Source: Lederbergia citrea
GTDB taxonomy: Bacteria > Bacillota > Bacilli > Bacillales > Bacillaceae_C
Assembly: GCF_018343525.1 (NCBI RefSeq)
Contig: NZ_JAGYPH010000002.1
Coordinates: 682,001 to 746,000, forward strand
Direction: 5' to 3'
DNA: 64,000 nucleotides
The notes beneath the pieces were generated by a model. It was not told the DNA's origin. It searched no databases and saw only the letters and a program-made list of their open reading frames with translations. Shown here one piece after another: positions 43,135 through 52,843 of the stretch; positions within the stretch are counted from its first letter, which is position 1; each line of letters opens with the position of its first letter. A program made the position numbers and the translations under genes.

Positions 43135-43830
43135 ATGCTTGAGATATTGAAACAGGAAGTATTGGAAGCAAACTTACAGCTTCCGAAACATAGTCTTGTC
43201 ACTTTTACATGGGGAAATGTAAGCGGTATCGACCGTGAGCAGGGTCTCGTTGTCATTAAACCAAGTGGCGTAGCTTATGTGGAATTGAAATTGGAAGACC
43301 TAGTTGTAGTAGATTTGGATGGAAATGTGGTTGAAGGCGAGCTGCGTCCTTCATCTGATACGGCTACACATCTTGCGCTTTATAAAGCGTTCAGTGACAT
43401 TGGTGGGATTGTTCATACGCATTCACCGTGGGCGACGAGTTGGGCGCAAGCTTACAGACCGATACCAGCGCTTGGGACAACACATGCCGACTATTATTAC
43501 GGTGAGATTCCGATCACTCGGCCGTTGACACAGCGGGAAATTGAGTCAGCTTACGAACTTGAAACCGGCAATGTCATCATTGAAACTTTTCAAAAGCAAG
43601 ATTTAGATCCGGTAGCAATGCCGGGCGTGCTCGTTGCAGGCCATGCCCCATTTTGCTGGGGAAAAAATGCGGAAGAAGCCGTTCATAATGCGGTCGTCTT
43701 GGAAGAAGTGGCAAAAATGGCATTCAACTCATTCCAGCTCAATCCACAAATCGGACCAATGGATCAGTTTCTACTAGACAAACACTACTTACGCAAGCAT
43801 GGTCCAAGGGCGTATTATGGTCAGAAATAA
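43135..43830 (+). CDS. araD: L-ribulose-5-phosphate 4-epimerase AraD
   Basis: 231 residues (usual length). Class II aldolase fold: [20 protein letters not shown] for phosphate binding, zinc histidines in [11 protein letters not shown] and [10 protein letters not shown], a later His in [12 protein letters not shown], and the C-terminal catalytic Tyr region [17 protein letters not shown]. It converts L-ribulose 5-phosphate to D-xylulose 5-phosphate, the entry to the pentose phosphate pathway. It lies 27 bases after araB with AGGAGG upstream. A repeat copy separates it from araA. Confidence 0.95.
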   Translation: MLEILKQEVLEANLQLPKHSLVTFTWGNVSGIDREQGLVVIKPSGVAYVELKLEDLVVVDLDGNVVEGELRPSSDTATHLALYKAFSDIGGIVHTHSPWATSWAQAYRPIPALGTTHADYYYGEIPITRPLTQREIESAYELETGNVIIETFQKQDLDPVAMPGVLVAGHAPFCWGKNAEEAVHNAVVLEEVAKMAFNSFQLNPQIGPMDQFLLDKHYLRKHGPRAYYGQK

Positions 43831-43869
43831 ATCGGGTGGTCACAGGCAGGCCCCGAAGATTGTCGAAAA
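43831..43869. repeat. Dispersed palindromic repeat, copy 13, inside araBDA
   Basis: ATCGGGTGGTCACAGGCAG, then GCCCCGAAGATTGTCGAA. The core is degenerate (CACAGGCAG for GACAGGCAC). It is located between araD and araA, starting at the araD stop codon. Confidence 0.8.
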
Positions 43870-43886
43870 AACAAGGAGGATTTTCT

Positions 43887-45371
43887 ATGTTAAAAACAAA
43901 AGATTATGAATTTTGGTTTGTTACGGGCAGTCAATTGCTTTACGGGGAAGATGTTTTGCGCCAGGTGGAGGAGCATTCGAAAATTATGGCAGCAGGCATT
44001 GATAATGATGAGTCAGTGACTTATAAGGTAGTTTTTAAATCGGTTGTCAAAGAATCAGATGCGATCCGCAGATTGTTTTTGGAAGCGAATGCTGATGAAA
44101 ACTGTGCCGGAATTATTACATGGATGCATACTTTTTCACCGGCAAAGATGTGGATTGCAGGCTTGAAGGCTTTAACAAAACCATTGCTCCACTTACATAC
44201 TCAATTTAATCGCGATATCCCGTGGGACAGTATCGATATGGATTTCATGAACTTGAACCAGTCCGCACATGGAGACCGGGAATATGGTTTTATCGGCAGT
44301 AGAATGAATGTTACGCGTAAAGTGGTTGTTGGTCATTGGGAAAATGAGGAAGTGCTTGAGCGTATTGGTGGCTGGATGCGGACTGCCGTTGCTTTTAATG
44401 AAAGCCAAAACTTAAAAGTAGCACGCTTTGGCGACAATATGCGTCAAGTTGCGGTGACCGAAGGCGACAAGGTGGAAGCCCAAATCCAGCTTGGATGGAC
44501 GGTTAATGGTTATGGCATCGGTGACCTTGTCCAACGGATGAATGACATTTCTGAGCAAGAAGTCAATCAGTTGATGGTGGAGTATGAAGAGAAATATGAC
44601 ATCGTCGAAGAAGGGCAAAGTGAAGGTGCTGTAAGAGATTCGATTCGTTACCAGGCAAGAATTGAGCTCGGTTTGAAAGCATTTTTGGAAGAAGGCGGAT
44701 ACACGGCGTTCACAACAACCTTCGAAGATTTGCACGGCATGCGCCAGCTTCCTGGTCTTGCTGTCCAGCGCTTAATGGAGCAAGGCTATGGCTTTGCAGG
44801 CGAAGGCGACTGGAAAACTGCGGCGCTCGTTCGATTAATGAAAATTATTGCGGACGGAAAGGACACTTCATTCATGGAAGATTATACGTACCACTTTGAG
44901 CCTGGCAATGAGCTTGTTCTAGGTTCACATATGTTGGAAGTGTGTCCTACCATTGCTGAGACAAAACCGAGAATTGAAGTTCATCCACTTGGAATTGGCG
45001 GCAAAGAAGATCCTGCACGGATCGTGTTTGATGGAGCGAGCGGTGCGGCGCTGAACGCATCCATTATCGACATTGGCCATCGTTTCCGATTGGTGATCAA
45101 TGAAGTAGATGCAGTGAAAGTGGAAAAGGATATGCCGAAGCTTCCGGTTGCTCGCGTGCTCTGGAAATCGCAGCCGTCACTTGCCCAAGCTGCCGAAAAC
45201 TGGATCATGGCTGGCGGCGCTCACCATTCATGCTTCTCATACAAAGTTACACCGGAACAGCTTAAAGACTTTGCTGAACTTGTCGGAATTGAATCCGTCT
45301 TAATCAACAACGACACAAACACACATGCATTCCAAAACGAACTGCGCTGGAACGAATTGCTATACCGATAA
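43887..45371 (+). CDS. araA: L-arabinose isomerase AraA
   Basis: 494 residues (B. subtilis AraA about 496) from ATG 43887, with AAGGAGG upstream; the longer frame reads through repeat copy 13. Conserved motifs: [56 protein letters not shown], and the metal-site residues in [36 protein letters not shown] and [13 protein letters not shown] (Glu, Glu, His, His set). It isomerises L-arabinose to L-ribulose with Mn. Order here is B-D-A rather than A-B-D of B. subtilis. Confidence 0.96.
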   Translation: MLKTKDYEFWFVTGSQLLYGEDVLRQVEEHSKIMAAGIDNDESVTYKVVFKSVVKESDAIRRLFLEANADENCAGIITWMHTFSPAKMWIAGLKALTKPLLHLHTQFNRDIPWDSIDMDFMNLNQSAHGDREYGFIGSRMNVTRKVVVGHWENEEVLERIGGWMRTAVAFNESQNLKVARFGDNMRQVAVTEGDKVEAQIQLGWTVNGYGIGDLVQRMNDISEQEVNQLMVEYEEKYDIVEEGQSEGAVRDSIRYQARIELGLKAFLEEGGYTAFTTTFEDLHGMRQLPGLAVQRLMEQGYGFAGEGDWKTAALVRLMKIIADGKDTSFMEDYTYHFEPGNELVLGSHMLEVCPTIAETKPRIEVHPLGIGGKEDPARIVFDGASGAALNASIIDIGHRFRLVINEVDAVKVEKDMPKLPVARVLWKSQPSLAQAAENWIMAGGAHHSCFSYKVTPEQLKDFAELVGIESVLINNDTNTHAFQNELRWNELLYR

Positions 45372-45409
45372 TTCGACAAGTGACAGGCACGCCCCGAAGT
45401 TTGTCGAAT
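45371..45409. repeat. Dispersed palindromic repeat, copy 14
   Basis: ATTCGACAA, core GTGACAGGCAC, GCCCCGAAGTTTGTCGAAT, beginning at the last base of the araA stop codon and ending 8 bases before the ribosome site of the first GH51 gene. The left CGGG arm is missing. Confidence 0.86.
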
Positions 45410-45433
45410 GAAGAATAGAGAGGATTGAGTCTA

Positions 45434-46921
45434 ATGAAAAACCATGTTGTCATTAATGCGGATATTGAAAAGGCTAAAATTAATAAGAATATTTATGGTC
45501 ATTTTGCTGAGCATCTTGGGAGAGGGATTTACGAGGGAATTTGGGTCGGAGAGGATTCATCGATTCCAAATACCAATGGGATTCGTAATGATGTGCTTGC
45601 CGCGCTGAAAAACTTGAATATTCCCGTTTTACGCTGGCCAGGGGGCTGTTTTGCGGACGAATATCATTGGAAAGACGGTATTGGCCCACGTGAAAATCGG
45701 AAGAGGATGATTAACACCCATTGGGGTGGTGTTGTAGAGAACAACCATTTTGGGACGCATGAATTCATGATGCTTTGTGAAATGCTTGAGACAGAACCAT
45801 ATATTTGCGGCAATGTCGGGAGCGGCACCGTTCAAGAAATGTCTGAATGGGTTGAATATATGACGTTTGACGGCGAATCTCCTATGGCGAACTTGCGGAA
45901 AGAAAACGGCCGTGAAGAGCCTTGGAAATTGACCTATTTCGGCGTCGGTAATGAAAACTGGGGCTGCGGCGGGAATATGCGTCCTGAATATTATGCGGAT
46001 TTATACCGCCGTTATCAAACGTATGTCCGCAATTACGGCGACAATCGAATTTACAAAATTGCCGGCGGGGCTAATGTCGATGACTACAATTGGACTGAAG
46101 TGCTGATGAAAAATGCCGCAAGAATGATGGATGGCCTAAGCCTTCACTATTACACAATCCCGGGCGAATTCTGGACAGGGAAAGGATCAGCAACAGATTT
46201 CCCTGAAAGCGAATGGTTCATCACATTAAAGAAAGCACTTCATATGGATACCCTGATTACGAAGCATAGCACGATTATGGACAAGTATGATCCCGAGAAA
46301 AGAATCGGCATGATCATTGACGAGTGGGGAACTTGGTTTGATCCGGAGCCGGGCACAAATCCAGGATTCCTTTATCAGCAAAATACGATCCGTGACGCGC
46401 TTGTTGCTGGACTTCATTTTAATGTTTTCCACGAGCATGCGGACCGTGTTCAAATGGCGAATATTGCGCAAACAATTAACGTATTGCAAGCGATGATTTT
46501 GACGGAAGGCGAAAAAATGATCTTAACGCCGACCTATCATGTGTTCGATATGTTTAAAGTGCATCACGATGCTACCTTGTTGGCAGTCGATGGCCAGTTT
46601 GGACAATATGAGCTTGATGGCGAGTCATTGCCGCAGACGAGTGTATCTGCTTCAAAGGATGCAAACGGAAATATTCATATCAGTCTTTGTAACCTTGATC
46701 ATCAAAATGCGGCTGAAATGGAAGTAGATCTTCGCGGGATTAACCTCGAAGCAGCTAGTATTAGTGGAACGATTTTAACCGCAGGTGAAATGAATGCCCA
46801 CAACACATTTGAACAGCCTGAAAATGTGAAGCCAGCTGAGTTCACAGAAGTAAAAGCAGATGGACAATCACTTTCTGTTACACTTCCGCCAATGTCAGTC
46901 GTTGTTTTAGCTGTTAAATGA
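45434..46921 (+). CDS. abfA: GH51 alpha-L-arabinofuranosidase (first copy)
   Basis: 495 residues from ATG 45434 (AGAGAGGATT upstream). GH51 (beta/alpha)8 barrel followed by a C-terminal beta-sandwich. Substrate loops [20 protein letters not shown] and [14 protein letters not shown], acid/base Glu174 in [11 protein letters not shown], nucleophile Glu297 in [14 protein letters not shown]. It releases terminal alpha-L-arabinofuranose from arabinan and arabinoxylan oligomers in the cytoplasm (no signal peptide). It resembles the B. subtilis AbfB-type enzyme more than the second GH51 gene does. It follows araA directly, so released arabinose is used at once. Confidence 0.93.
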   Translation: MKNHVVINADIEKAKINKNIYGHFAEHLGRGIYEGIWVGEDSSIPNTNGIRNDVLAALKNLNIPVLRWPGGCFADEYHWKDGIGPRENRKRMINTHWGGVVENNHFGTHEFMMLCEMLETEPYICGNVGSGTVQEMSEWVEYMTFDGESPMANLRKENGREEPWKLTYFGVGNENWGCGGNMRPEYYADLYRRYQTYVRNYGDNRIYKIAGGANVDDYNWTEVLMKNAARMMDGLSLHYYTIPGEFWTGKGSATDFPESEWFITLKKALHMDTLITKHSTIMDKYDPEKRIGMIIDEWGTWFDPEPGTNPGFLYQQNTIRDALVAGLHFNVFHEHADRVQMANIAQTINVLQAMILTEGEKMILTPTYHVFDMFKVHHDATLLAVDGQFGQYELDGESLPQTSVSASKDANGNIHISLCNLDHQNAAEMEVDLRGINLEAASISGTILTAGEMNAHNTFEQPENVKPAEFTEVKADGQSLSVTLPPMSVVVLAVK

Positions 46922-46934
46922 GGGGCGAAGTTCG

Positions 46935-47225
46935 ATGAATGGATTGTGTAAAGGATGTACTGGGAGTGTGATTGTTTCCGACGAAGTGCTGGAGGACATG
47001 CTGCTAGACGCAAAGCAGCGAGGCTTGAATCTCATTCAAGACCAAATTTATGAAGAGCGGCTACGCATTTGCAATAGCTGCCCTTCACTCCAATACGGAA
47101 CAACCTGTATGCACAGTGGCAGTCTTGTACGCTACAGAGCGAAAATAGTTGAAAGCAACTGTCCATTTCCACATGGTGCGAAATGGTCGGGGGGTGACAG
47201 GCACGCCCCGAAGTATGTCGAATAA
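46935..47225 (+). CDS. Small Cys-rich protein ending in repeat-derived codons
   Basis: 96 residues, ATG 46935 with GAGGGGCG overlapping the previous stop. Cysteines at CKGC, RICNSCPSL, TTCMH and ESNCPFPHG suggest a small zinc-binding protein of the DUF6171 kind; function unknown. The last residues, about GGDRHAPKYVE, are encoded by repeat copy 15, so the repeat inserted at or near the native 3' end and now supplies the stop codon. It sits between the two GH51 genes, probably on the same transcript. Confidence 0.72.
   Translation: MNGLCKGCTGSVIVSDEVLEDMLLDAKQRGLNLIQDQIYEERLRICNSCPSLQYGTTCMHSGSLVRYRAKIVESNCPFPHGAKWSGGDRHAPKYVE
47187..47223. repeat. Dispersed palindromic repeat, copy 15, within a coding region
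   Basis: TCGGGGG, core GTGACAGGCAC, GCCCCGAAGTATGTCGAA. It overlaps the last codons of the small Cys-rich gene. Confidence 0.86.
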
Positions 47226-47241
47226 TTAGCGAAAGGGATGA

Positions 47242-48753
<1,512 letters not shown>

Positions 48754-48759
48754 AAATTC

Positions 48760-48789
48760 TGGGGTCAGAATCGCAAGTGACTGACCCCA
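48760..48789 (+). terminator. Stem-loop terminator after second GH51 gene
   Basis: TGGGGTCAG / CTGACCCCA perfect 9-bp stem; the T run is weak. The 160 bases after it, up to the binding-protein gene, show no convincing promoter or AraR box. Confidence 0.6.
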
Positions 48790-48953
48790 ATAATAGATAT
48801 TCGCATTGAATACCCAGCGATAGTTTAGTAATTGTTTCAAATAATTATGAATAATAATTAGTGGTTGGATGATTTAAACAACTTTTGCACGTTTTTGTCT
48901 TAGCGCTGTCTTTTTGGTAATTAACTTTTTTTACAAAATTAGGGGGGAAAAGT

Positions 48954-50288
48954 ATGAAAAAGAAAAGTATACTTGTATTATTTTTTGGACTACTGGCCAT
49001 CGTGCTAGCAGCTTGTGGAGGCAAGGAGTCTAGTTCGGAAAAAGCAACAGACACAGTAGTTGTAGGAGACGATATTAAGGGTGCAACTGAATTGTCGTTT
49101 TGGACTTTTGCTGGATTGCATATGGAATTTTTTGAAGATGCTGCTGTCCGCTGGAATGAAACTAACCCTGATAGACCGATTAAATTGAAAGCGGAAACAT
49201 ATCCTTATGACCAAATGCATAATAACCTTCTGCTTGCTCTACAATCTGGAAAAGGGGCGCCTGACATCGTTGACATCGAAATAAGTCGTTTCCCTAACTA
49301 CCTGCAAGGTGAACCTCAGTTATTACCTATGAATGAATTTGTTGATCCTGAAATCGATAATTTTGTTAGAGCGCGTTTAGATATTTATAGTAAAGATGGT
49401 CAATTTTACGGTATGCCAACTCATGTTGGGGCATCTGTCATGTACTATAACAAAGAAATTATGGATGAGGCTGGAGTAGATATCGATTCTATCAAAACAT
49501 GGGAAGACTATGTGGAAGCTGGGAAACAAGTTGTAGCCAAGACGGGTAAAATGATGACTAATGTCCATACAGGAGATTACATGACTATGTGGGAGATGAT
49601 TAGTCAACAAGGTTCAGATTGGTTTGATGAAAATGGAGAAGTAACAGTTGATAGTAAAGAGAATATTAAAACGCTCCAATTCCTTCACGACATGGTATAT
49701 GTGAATAAAATTGCTGAACTAACTCCTGGCGGACAACCCCATGCTGAAGAATACTATGCATATATGAATGATGGTGAGGCTGCTTCTATTTCGATGCCAT
49801 TATGGTATATGGGTAGATTCATAGAAAATATGCCAGACCTAAAAGGTAAGATCGTTGTTCGTCCGATGCCGGCTTGGGAAGCTGGTGGCTTCAGATCAGC
49901 TGGAATGGGAGGAACGGGAACCGTTGTTACAAACCAAACGAAACATCCTGAAATAGCAAAAGAATTTTTAGCTTTTGCGAAGTTGTCAAAAGAAGCTAAT
50001 ATTAAACTTTGGACAGTTTTAGGCTTCGATCCTCCACGTTGGGATGTATGGGAAAGCGATGAAGTTAAAGCAGATAATAAGTTTTATCAATTTTTCGGAA
50101 ATGATATTTTCGATACTCTTCTTGATATAAAGGACGAGATCAATGCGGTCCACATTACACCACAGACACCAGAGGTTCAAAATGAAATTAATACAGTCGT
50201 ATTTGACAGTGTTCTTAGACAGCAGTCACAAACAGCAGAAGAAGCACTGAAAGAAGCGGCAGATAAGATTAGGAGCAACAAACAGTAA
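48954..50288 (+). CDS. araN: ABC binding lipoprotein, AraN-like
   Basis: 444 residues with lipobox LAAC. Family 1 solute-binding protein: ELSFWTFAGLHMEFFEDAAV, PYDQMHNNLLLALQSGKGAPD, MPTHVGASVMYYNKEIMDEAG, SISMPLWYMGRFIENMPDLKG. Receptor for arabino-oligosaccharides by analogy with B. subtilis AraN, based on position downstream of two arabinofuranosidases and upstream of GH127. AGGGGGGAA precedes the ATG. It heads an operon with two permeases, a DUF624 protein and GH127. The ligand assignment is inferred from context. Confidence 0.82.
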   Translation: MKKKSILVLFFGLLAIVLAACGGKESSSEKATDTVVVGDDIKGATELSFWTFAGLHMEFFEDAAVRWNETNPDRPIKLKAETYPYDQMHNNLLLALQSGKGAPDIVDIEISRFPNYLQGEPQLLPMNEFVDPEIDNFVRARLDIYSKDGQFYGMPTHVGASVMYYNKEIMDEAGVDIDSIKTWEDYVEAGKQVVAKTGKMMTNVHTGDYMTMWEMISQQGSDWFDENGEVTVDSKENIKTLQFLHDMVYVNKIAELTPGGQPHAEEYYAYMNDGEAASISMPLWYMGRFIENMPDLKGKIVVRPMPAWEAGGFRSAGMGGTGTVVTNQTKHPEIAKEFLAFAKLSKEANIKLWTVLGFDPPRWDVWESDEVKADNKFYQFFGNDIFDTLLDIKDEINAVHITPQTPEVQNEINTVVFDSVLRQQSQTAEEALKEAADKIRSNKQ

Positions 50289-50326
50289 GCAATTAAAAAA
50301 TCTATGAATAGCAAATAATATCCTTC

Positions 50327-50348
50327 AGGGCGGGTCTTCCCCCGCCCT
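50327..50348 (+). terminator. Intercistronic stem-loop after AraN-like gene
   Basis: AGGGCGGG / CCCGCCCT perfect 8-bp stem, no T run. Confidence 0.6.
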
Positions 50349-50368
50349 AAATAATAGGGGGGATCCTT

Positions 50369-51313
50369 ATGTTACCATCGCCTAAAATGACAGCCGTTCA
50401 AGACATACATGTAAAAAGCCCTAATAAAATTTTGCGATTTTTAAACTCCAAAAAAGTAGTTCCCTATGTTTTTGTTTCACCCTTTGTTCTTTCTTTTTTT
50501 ATCTTTACTTTTTATCCAACTATTAAAGCAATCATTATGAGCTTTCAAAGTATATTACCTGGCCAAGTAACTTTCATTGGGTTAAGAAATTATTCTAGAA
50601 TTTTTAACCCAACTTTTTATAAAGCGTTATCGAATACGAGCATTTATGTTATTTTTACAGTTGTTATTTTAGTTATTGTTCCAATTATCTTGGCAGTACT
50701 GCTAGATTCAAAGTTTGTAAAATATAAAGTGTTATTTCGAGCTTCATTATTTATCCCTGCATTAACATCAACCATTGTTGCCGGGATGGTGTTTCGATTA
50801 TTATTTGGTGAAACAGATAGTGCGGCGGCTAACCAAGTTTTACATTGGCTAAACTTAGAATCTGTAGAATGGAGATATAAAGCTTGGTCAGGAATGTTGT
50901 TAATGGTTTTGCTTTGTTGTTGGCGTTGGATGGGAGTAAATATATTATATTTTCTTGCCGCTTTACAAAATGTTCCTAGAGAATTATATGAATCTGCAGA
51001 CATTGATGGCGCATCTAGATTTCAAAAGTTTCGCTTTGTCACATTACCATTCTTAAAACCCGTGACTATTTTTGTTTCCACGATTTCTGTGATCGGAGGC
51101 TTTCGGATGTTCGAGGAGAGCTTCGTATATTGGACAGGTGGATCGCCGGGAAATATTGGCTTAACGGTCGTCGGTTATTTATATCAACAAGGTATTCAAC
51201 AAAATAATATGGGCTTTGGTGCTGCAATTGGTGTCATATTGATGTTGATTATCTTTGTGGTGAGCTTTATTCAACTAATTCTGACAGGAGCCTTTAAAAG
51301 AGGAGATGAATAA
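50369..51313 (+). CDS. araP: ABC transporter permease, AraP-like (MalF type)
   Basis: 314 residues with six membrane helices (YVFVSPFVLSFFIFTFYPTI first). EAA loop YESADIDGASRFQKFRFVTL around residues 205-225. GGGGGGATC before the ATG. Together with the next gene it forms the channel for oligosaccharides bound by the AraN-like receptor. No ATPase gene is nearby, so a shared MsmX-like ATPase is needed, as for B. subtilis AraNPQ. Confidence 0.87.
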   Translation: MLPSPKMTAVQDIHVKSPNKILRFLNSKKVVPYVFVSPFVLSFFIFTFYPTIKAIIMSFQSILPGQVTFIGLRNYSRIFNPTFYKALSNTSIYVIFTVVILVIVPIILAVLLDSKFVKYKVLFRASLFIPALTSTIVAGMVFRLLFGETDSAAANQVLHWLNLESVEWRYKAWSGMLLMVLLCCWRWMGVNILYFLAALQNVPRELYESADIDGASRFQKFRFVTLPFLKPVTIFVSTISVIGGFRMFEESFVYWTGGSPGNIGLTVVGYLYQQGIQQNNMGFGAAIGVILMLIIFVVSFIQLILTGAFKRGDE

Positions 51314-51315
51314 AA

Positions 51316-52158
51316 ATGAAGATGAATAAACAAGATATGACACTACAATGGCTAGTAAATATTGGTTTTGTAATTGTTTCTTTAATAGCGCTTTTTCCAA
51401 TCCTTAGTTTATTGCTCTCATCTTTTAGGCCCTCATCAGAGTTAATGCGGAATGGGATCAGTTTAACAGTAGACTTTAGTACATTAAACATTAATAACTA
51501 TCAATATATTTTTACCGAGGCAGGTAATTATTGGACTTGGTACGGAAATAGTTTAATCCTTTCAGTCATTACAGTCGTTCTCTCGCTATTTTTCTCATCA
51601 ATGGTTGGATATGCATTAGCTCTATATGACTTCAAAGGTAGAAACGTTTTATTCATGCTTGTTTTGTTTATTTTGATGGTGCCCTTTGAAATCTTAATGT
51701 TACCGTTGTATCAATTAATGATCAACGTGCAATTGATTAATACATATGCAGCCGTTTTGCTTCCTGCGATTGTTGCACCTATTGCTGTATTCTTCTTTAG
51801 GCAGTATGCATTGGGGCTACCGAAAGAATTAATGGATGCGGCAAGAATTGACGGATCAACTGAATATGGAATCTTTTTTAAAATCATGTTGCCATTGATG
51901 ACCCCATCTTTAGCGGCAATGGCAATTTTACAAGGGCTCGGTAGTTGGAATAACTTCCTGTGGCCACTGATAGTGTTGCGATCGAATGACATGTTTACTT
52001 TACCAATTGGTTTGGCTACTTTATTAACTCCATACGGAAATAACTATGATGTATTAATAGCGGGATCTGTTATGACGATTGTTCCTATTATTTTACTGTT
52101 TATTTTCTTCCAACGTTATTTCGTGGAAGGACTTACAGTTGGGGGAGTTAAAGGATAA
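51316..52158 (+). CDS. araQ: ABC transporter permease, AraQ-like (MalG type)
   Basis: 280 residues, six membrane helices, starting 2 bases after the AraP-like gene. MalG-type EAA loop LMDAARIDGSTEYGIFFKIM around residues 172-192, and C-terminal YFVEGLTVGGVKG. The ribosome site AAAAGAGGAGATGA lies within the end of the previous gene. Confidence 0.88.
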   Translation: MKMNKQDMTLQWLVNIGFVIVSLIALFPILSLLLSSFRPSSELMRNGISLTVDFSTLNINNYQYIFTEAGNYWTWYGNSLILSVITVVLSLFFSSMVGYALALYDFKGRNVLFMLVLFILMVPFEILMLPLYQLMINVQLINTYAAVLLPAIVAPIAVFFFRQYALGLPKELMDAARIDGSTEYGIFFKIMLPLMTPSLAAMAILQGLGSWNNFLWPLIVLRSNDMFTLPIGLATLLTPYGNNYDVLIAGSVMTIVPIILLFIFFQRYFVEGLTVGGVKG

Positions 52159-52179
52159 AAGCATAAAGGTGGCGGCAGC

Positions 52180-52800
52180 ATGGATGGAAAACAAATTGTA
52201 ACATCACTTGATCGAATTCTACATTGGATTATTAGACTAGGAGTACTAAGTGGATTGTGGTTTTTATTCTCTTTCCTCGGTGTGCTTGTGGCCGGCGTTT
52301 TTCCAGCAACTGTAGCTGCATTAGGGGTATCCAGGGAGTGGGTTAAGGGAAACCACGAGATTCATATATGGAAAACGTATAAAAAGATTTACAGGCAGGA
52401 ATTTGTAGGCGCCAATATATTGGGATGGATCCTTTCTATCGGAGGGGCTTTACTCTATATAAACTATCGCGTGATGGCCAATACAGCTGATGAAATATTA
52501 TTTATTATTCCATTCGCTTTCTATCTAATATTATTTTTCTATTCGATCATTGTTTTATGGTCTTTTCCGTTGCTTGCCCATTATCAAGCCCCATGGCATC
52601 AACATATTAAAAATGCATTCATTATTGGTATTTCAAAAATACATTATTCAATATTCATTGGAATGGTTATTTTTATCGTTTCTTATGTTTCCTTGGAGCT
52701 TCCGGCTTTTATTCCGTTTTTTTCCATCAGTATCGCCGCAACAGGCTGTATGTGGTTTTCCATGCAAGTTTTTAAGAAAGTGGATAATAGACATTCTTAG
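52180..52800 (+). CDS. YesL/DUF624 family membrane protein
   Basis: 206 residues with about four to five membrane helices and the YesL-type N-terminus, including GVLVAGVFPATVAAL. Family members sit beside CUT1 sugar importers and glycosidases in Firmicutes (yesLMNOPQ in B. subtilis). Their function is not established; a role in assembling or stabilising the importer is often guessed. AAAGGTGGCGG precedes the ATG, 22 bases after araQ. It lies between the importer and the GH127 gene, so it belongs to the same oligosaccharide operon. Confidence 0.85.
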   Translation: MDGKQIVTSLDRILHWIIRLGVLSGLWFLFSFLGVLVAGVFPATVAALGVSREWVKGNHEIHIWKTYKKIYRQEFVGANILGWILSIGGALLYINYRVMANTADEILFIIPFAFYLILFFYSIIVLWSFPLLAHYQAPWHQHIKNAFIIGISKIHYSIFIGMVIFIVSYVSLELPAFIPFFSISIAATGCMWFSMQVFKKVDNRHS

Positions 52801-52843
52801 AAATTTAATATTAGGTTAAAAAAACACGATAGGAGATGAAAGG

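Noticed and set aside
43836..43886. N-terminal extension of AraA through repeat copy 13
   Set aside because: The extra residues come from the repeat, match no isomerase, and ATG 43887 has a strong AAGGAGG site.
737..47223. The dispersed repeats as a CRISPR array
   Set aside because: Copies are kilobases apart, without regular spacing or spacers of constant length, and no cas genes are present.
48860..48953. cre or AraR box upstream of the AraN-like gene
   Set aside because: A TTAGCGCTGTC stretch has at least three cre mismatches and no GTACGTAC core occurs. Regulation of this operon cannot be read from its leader.
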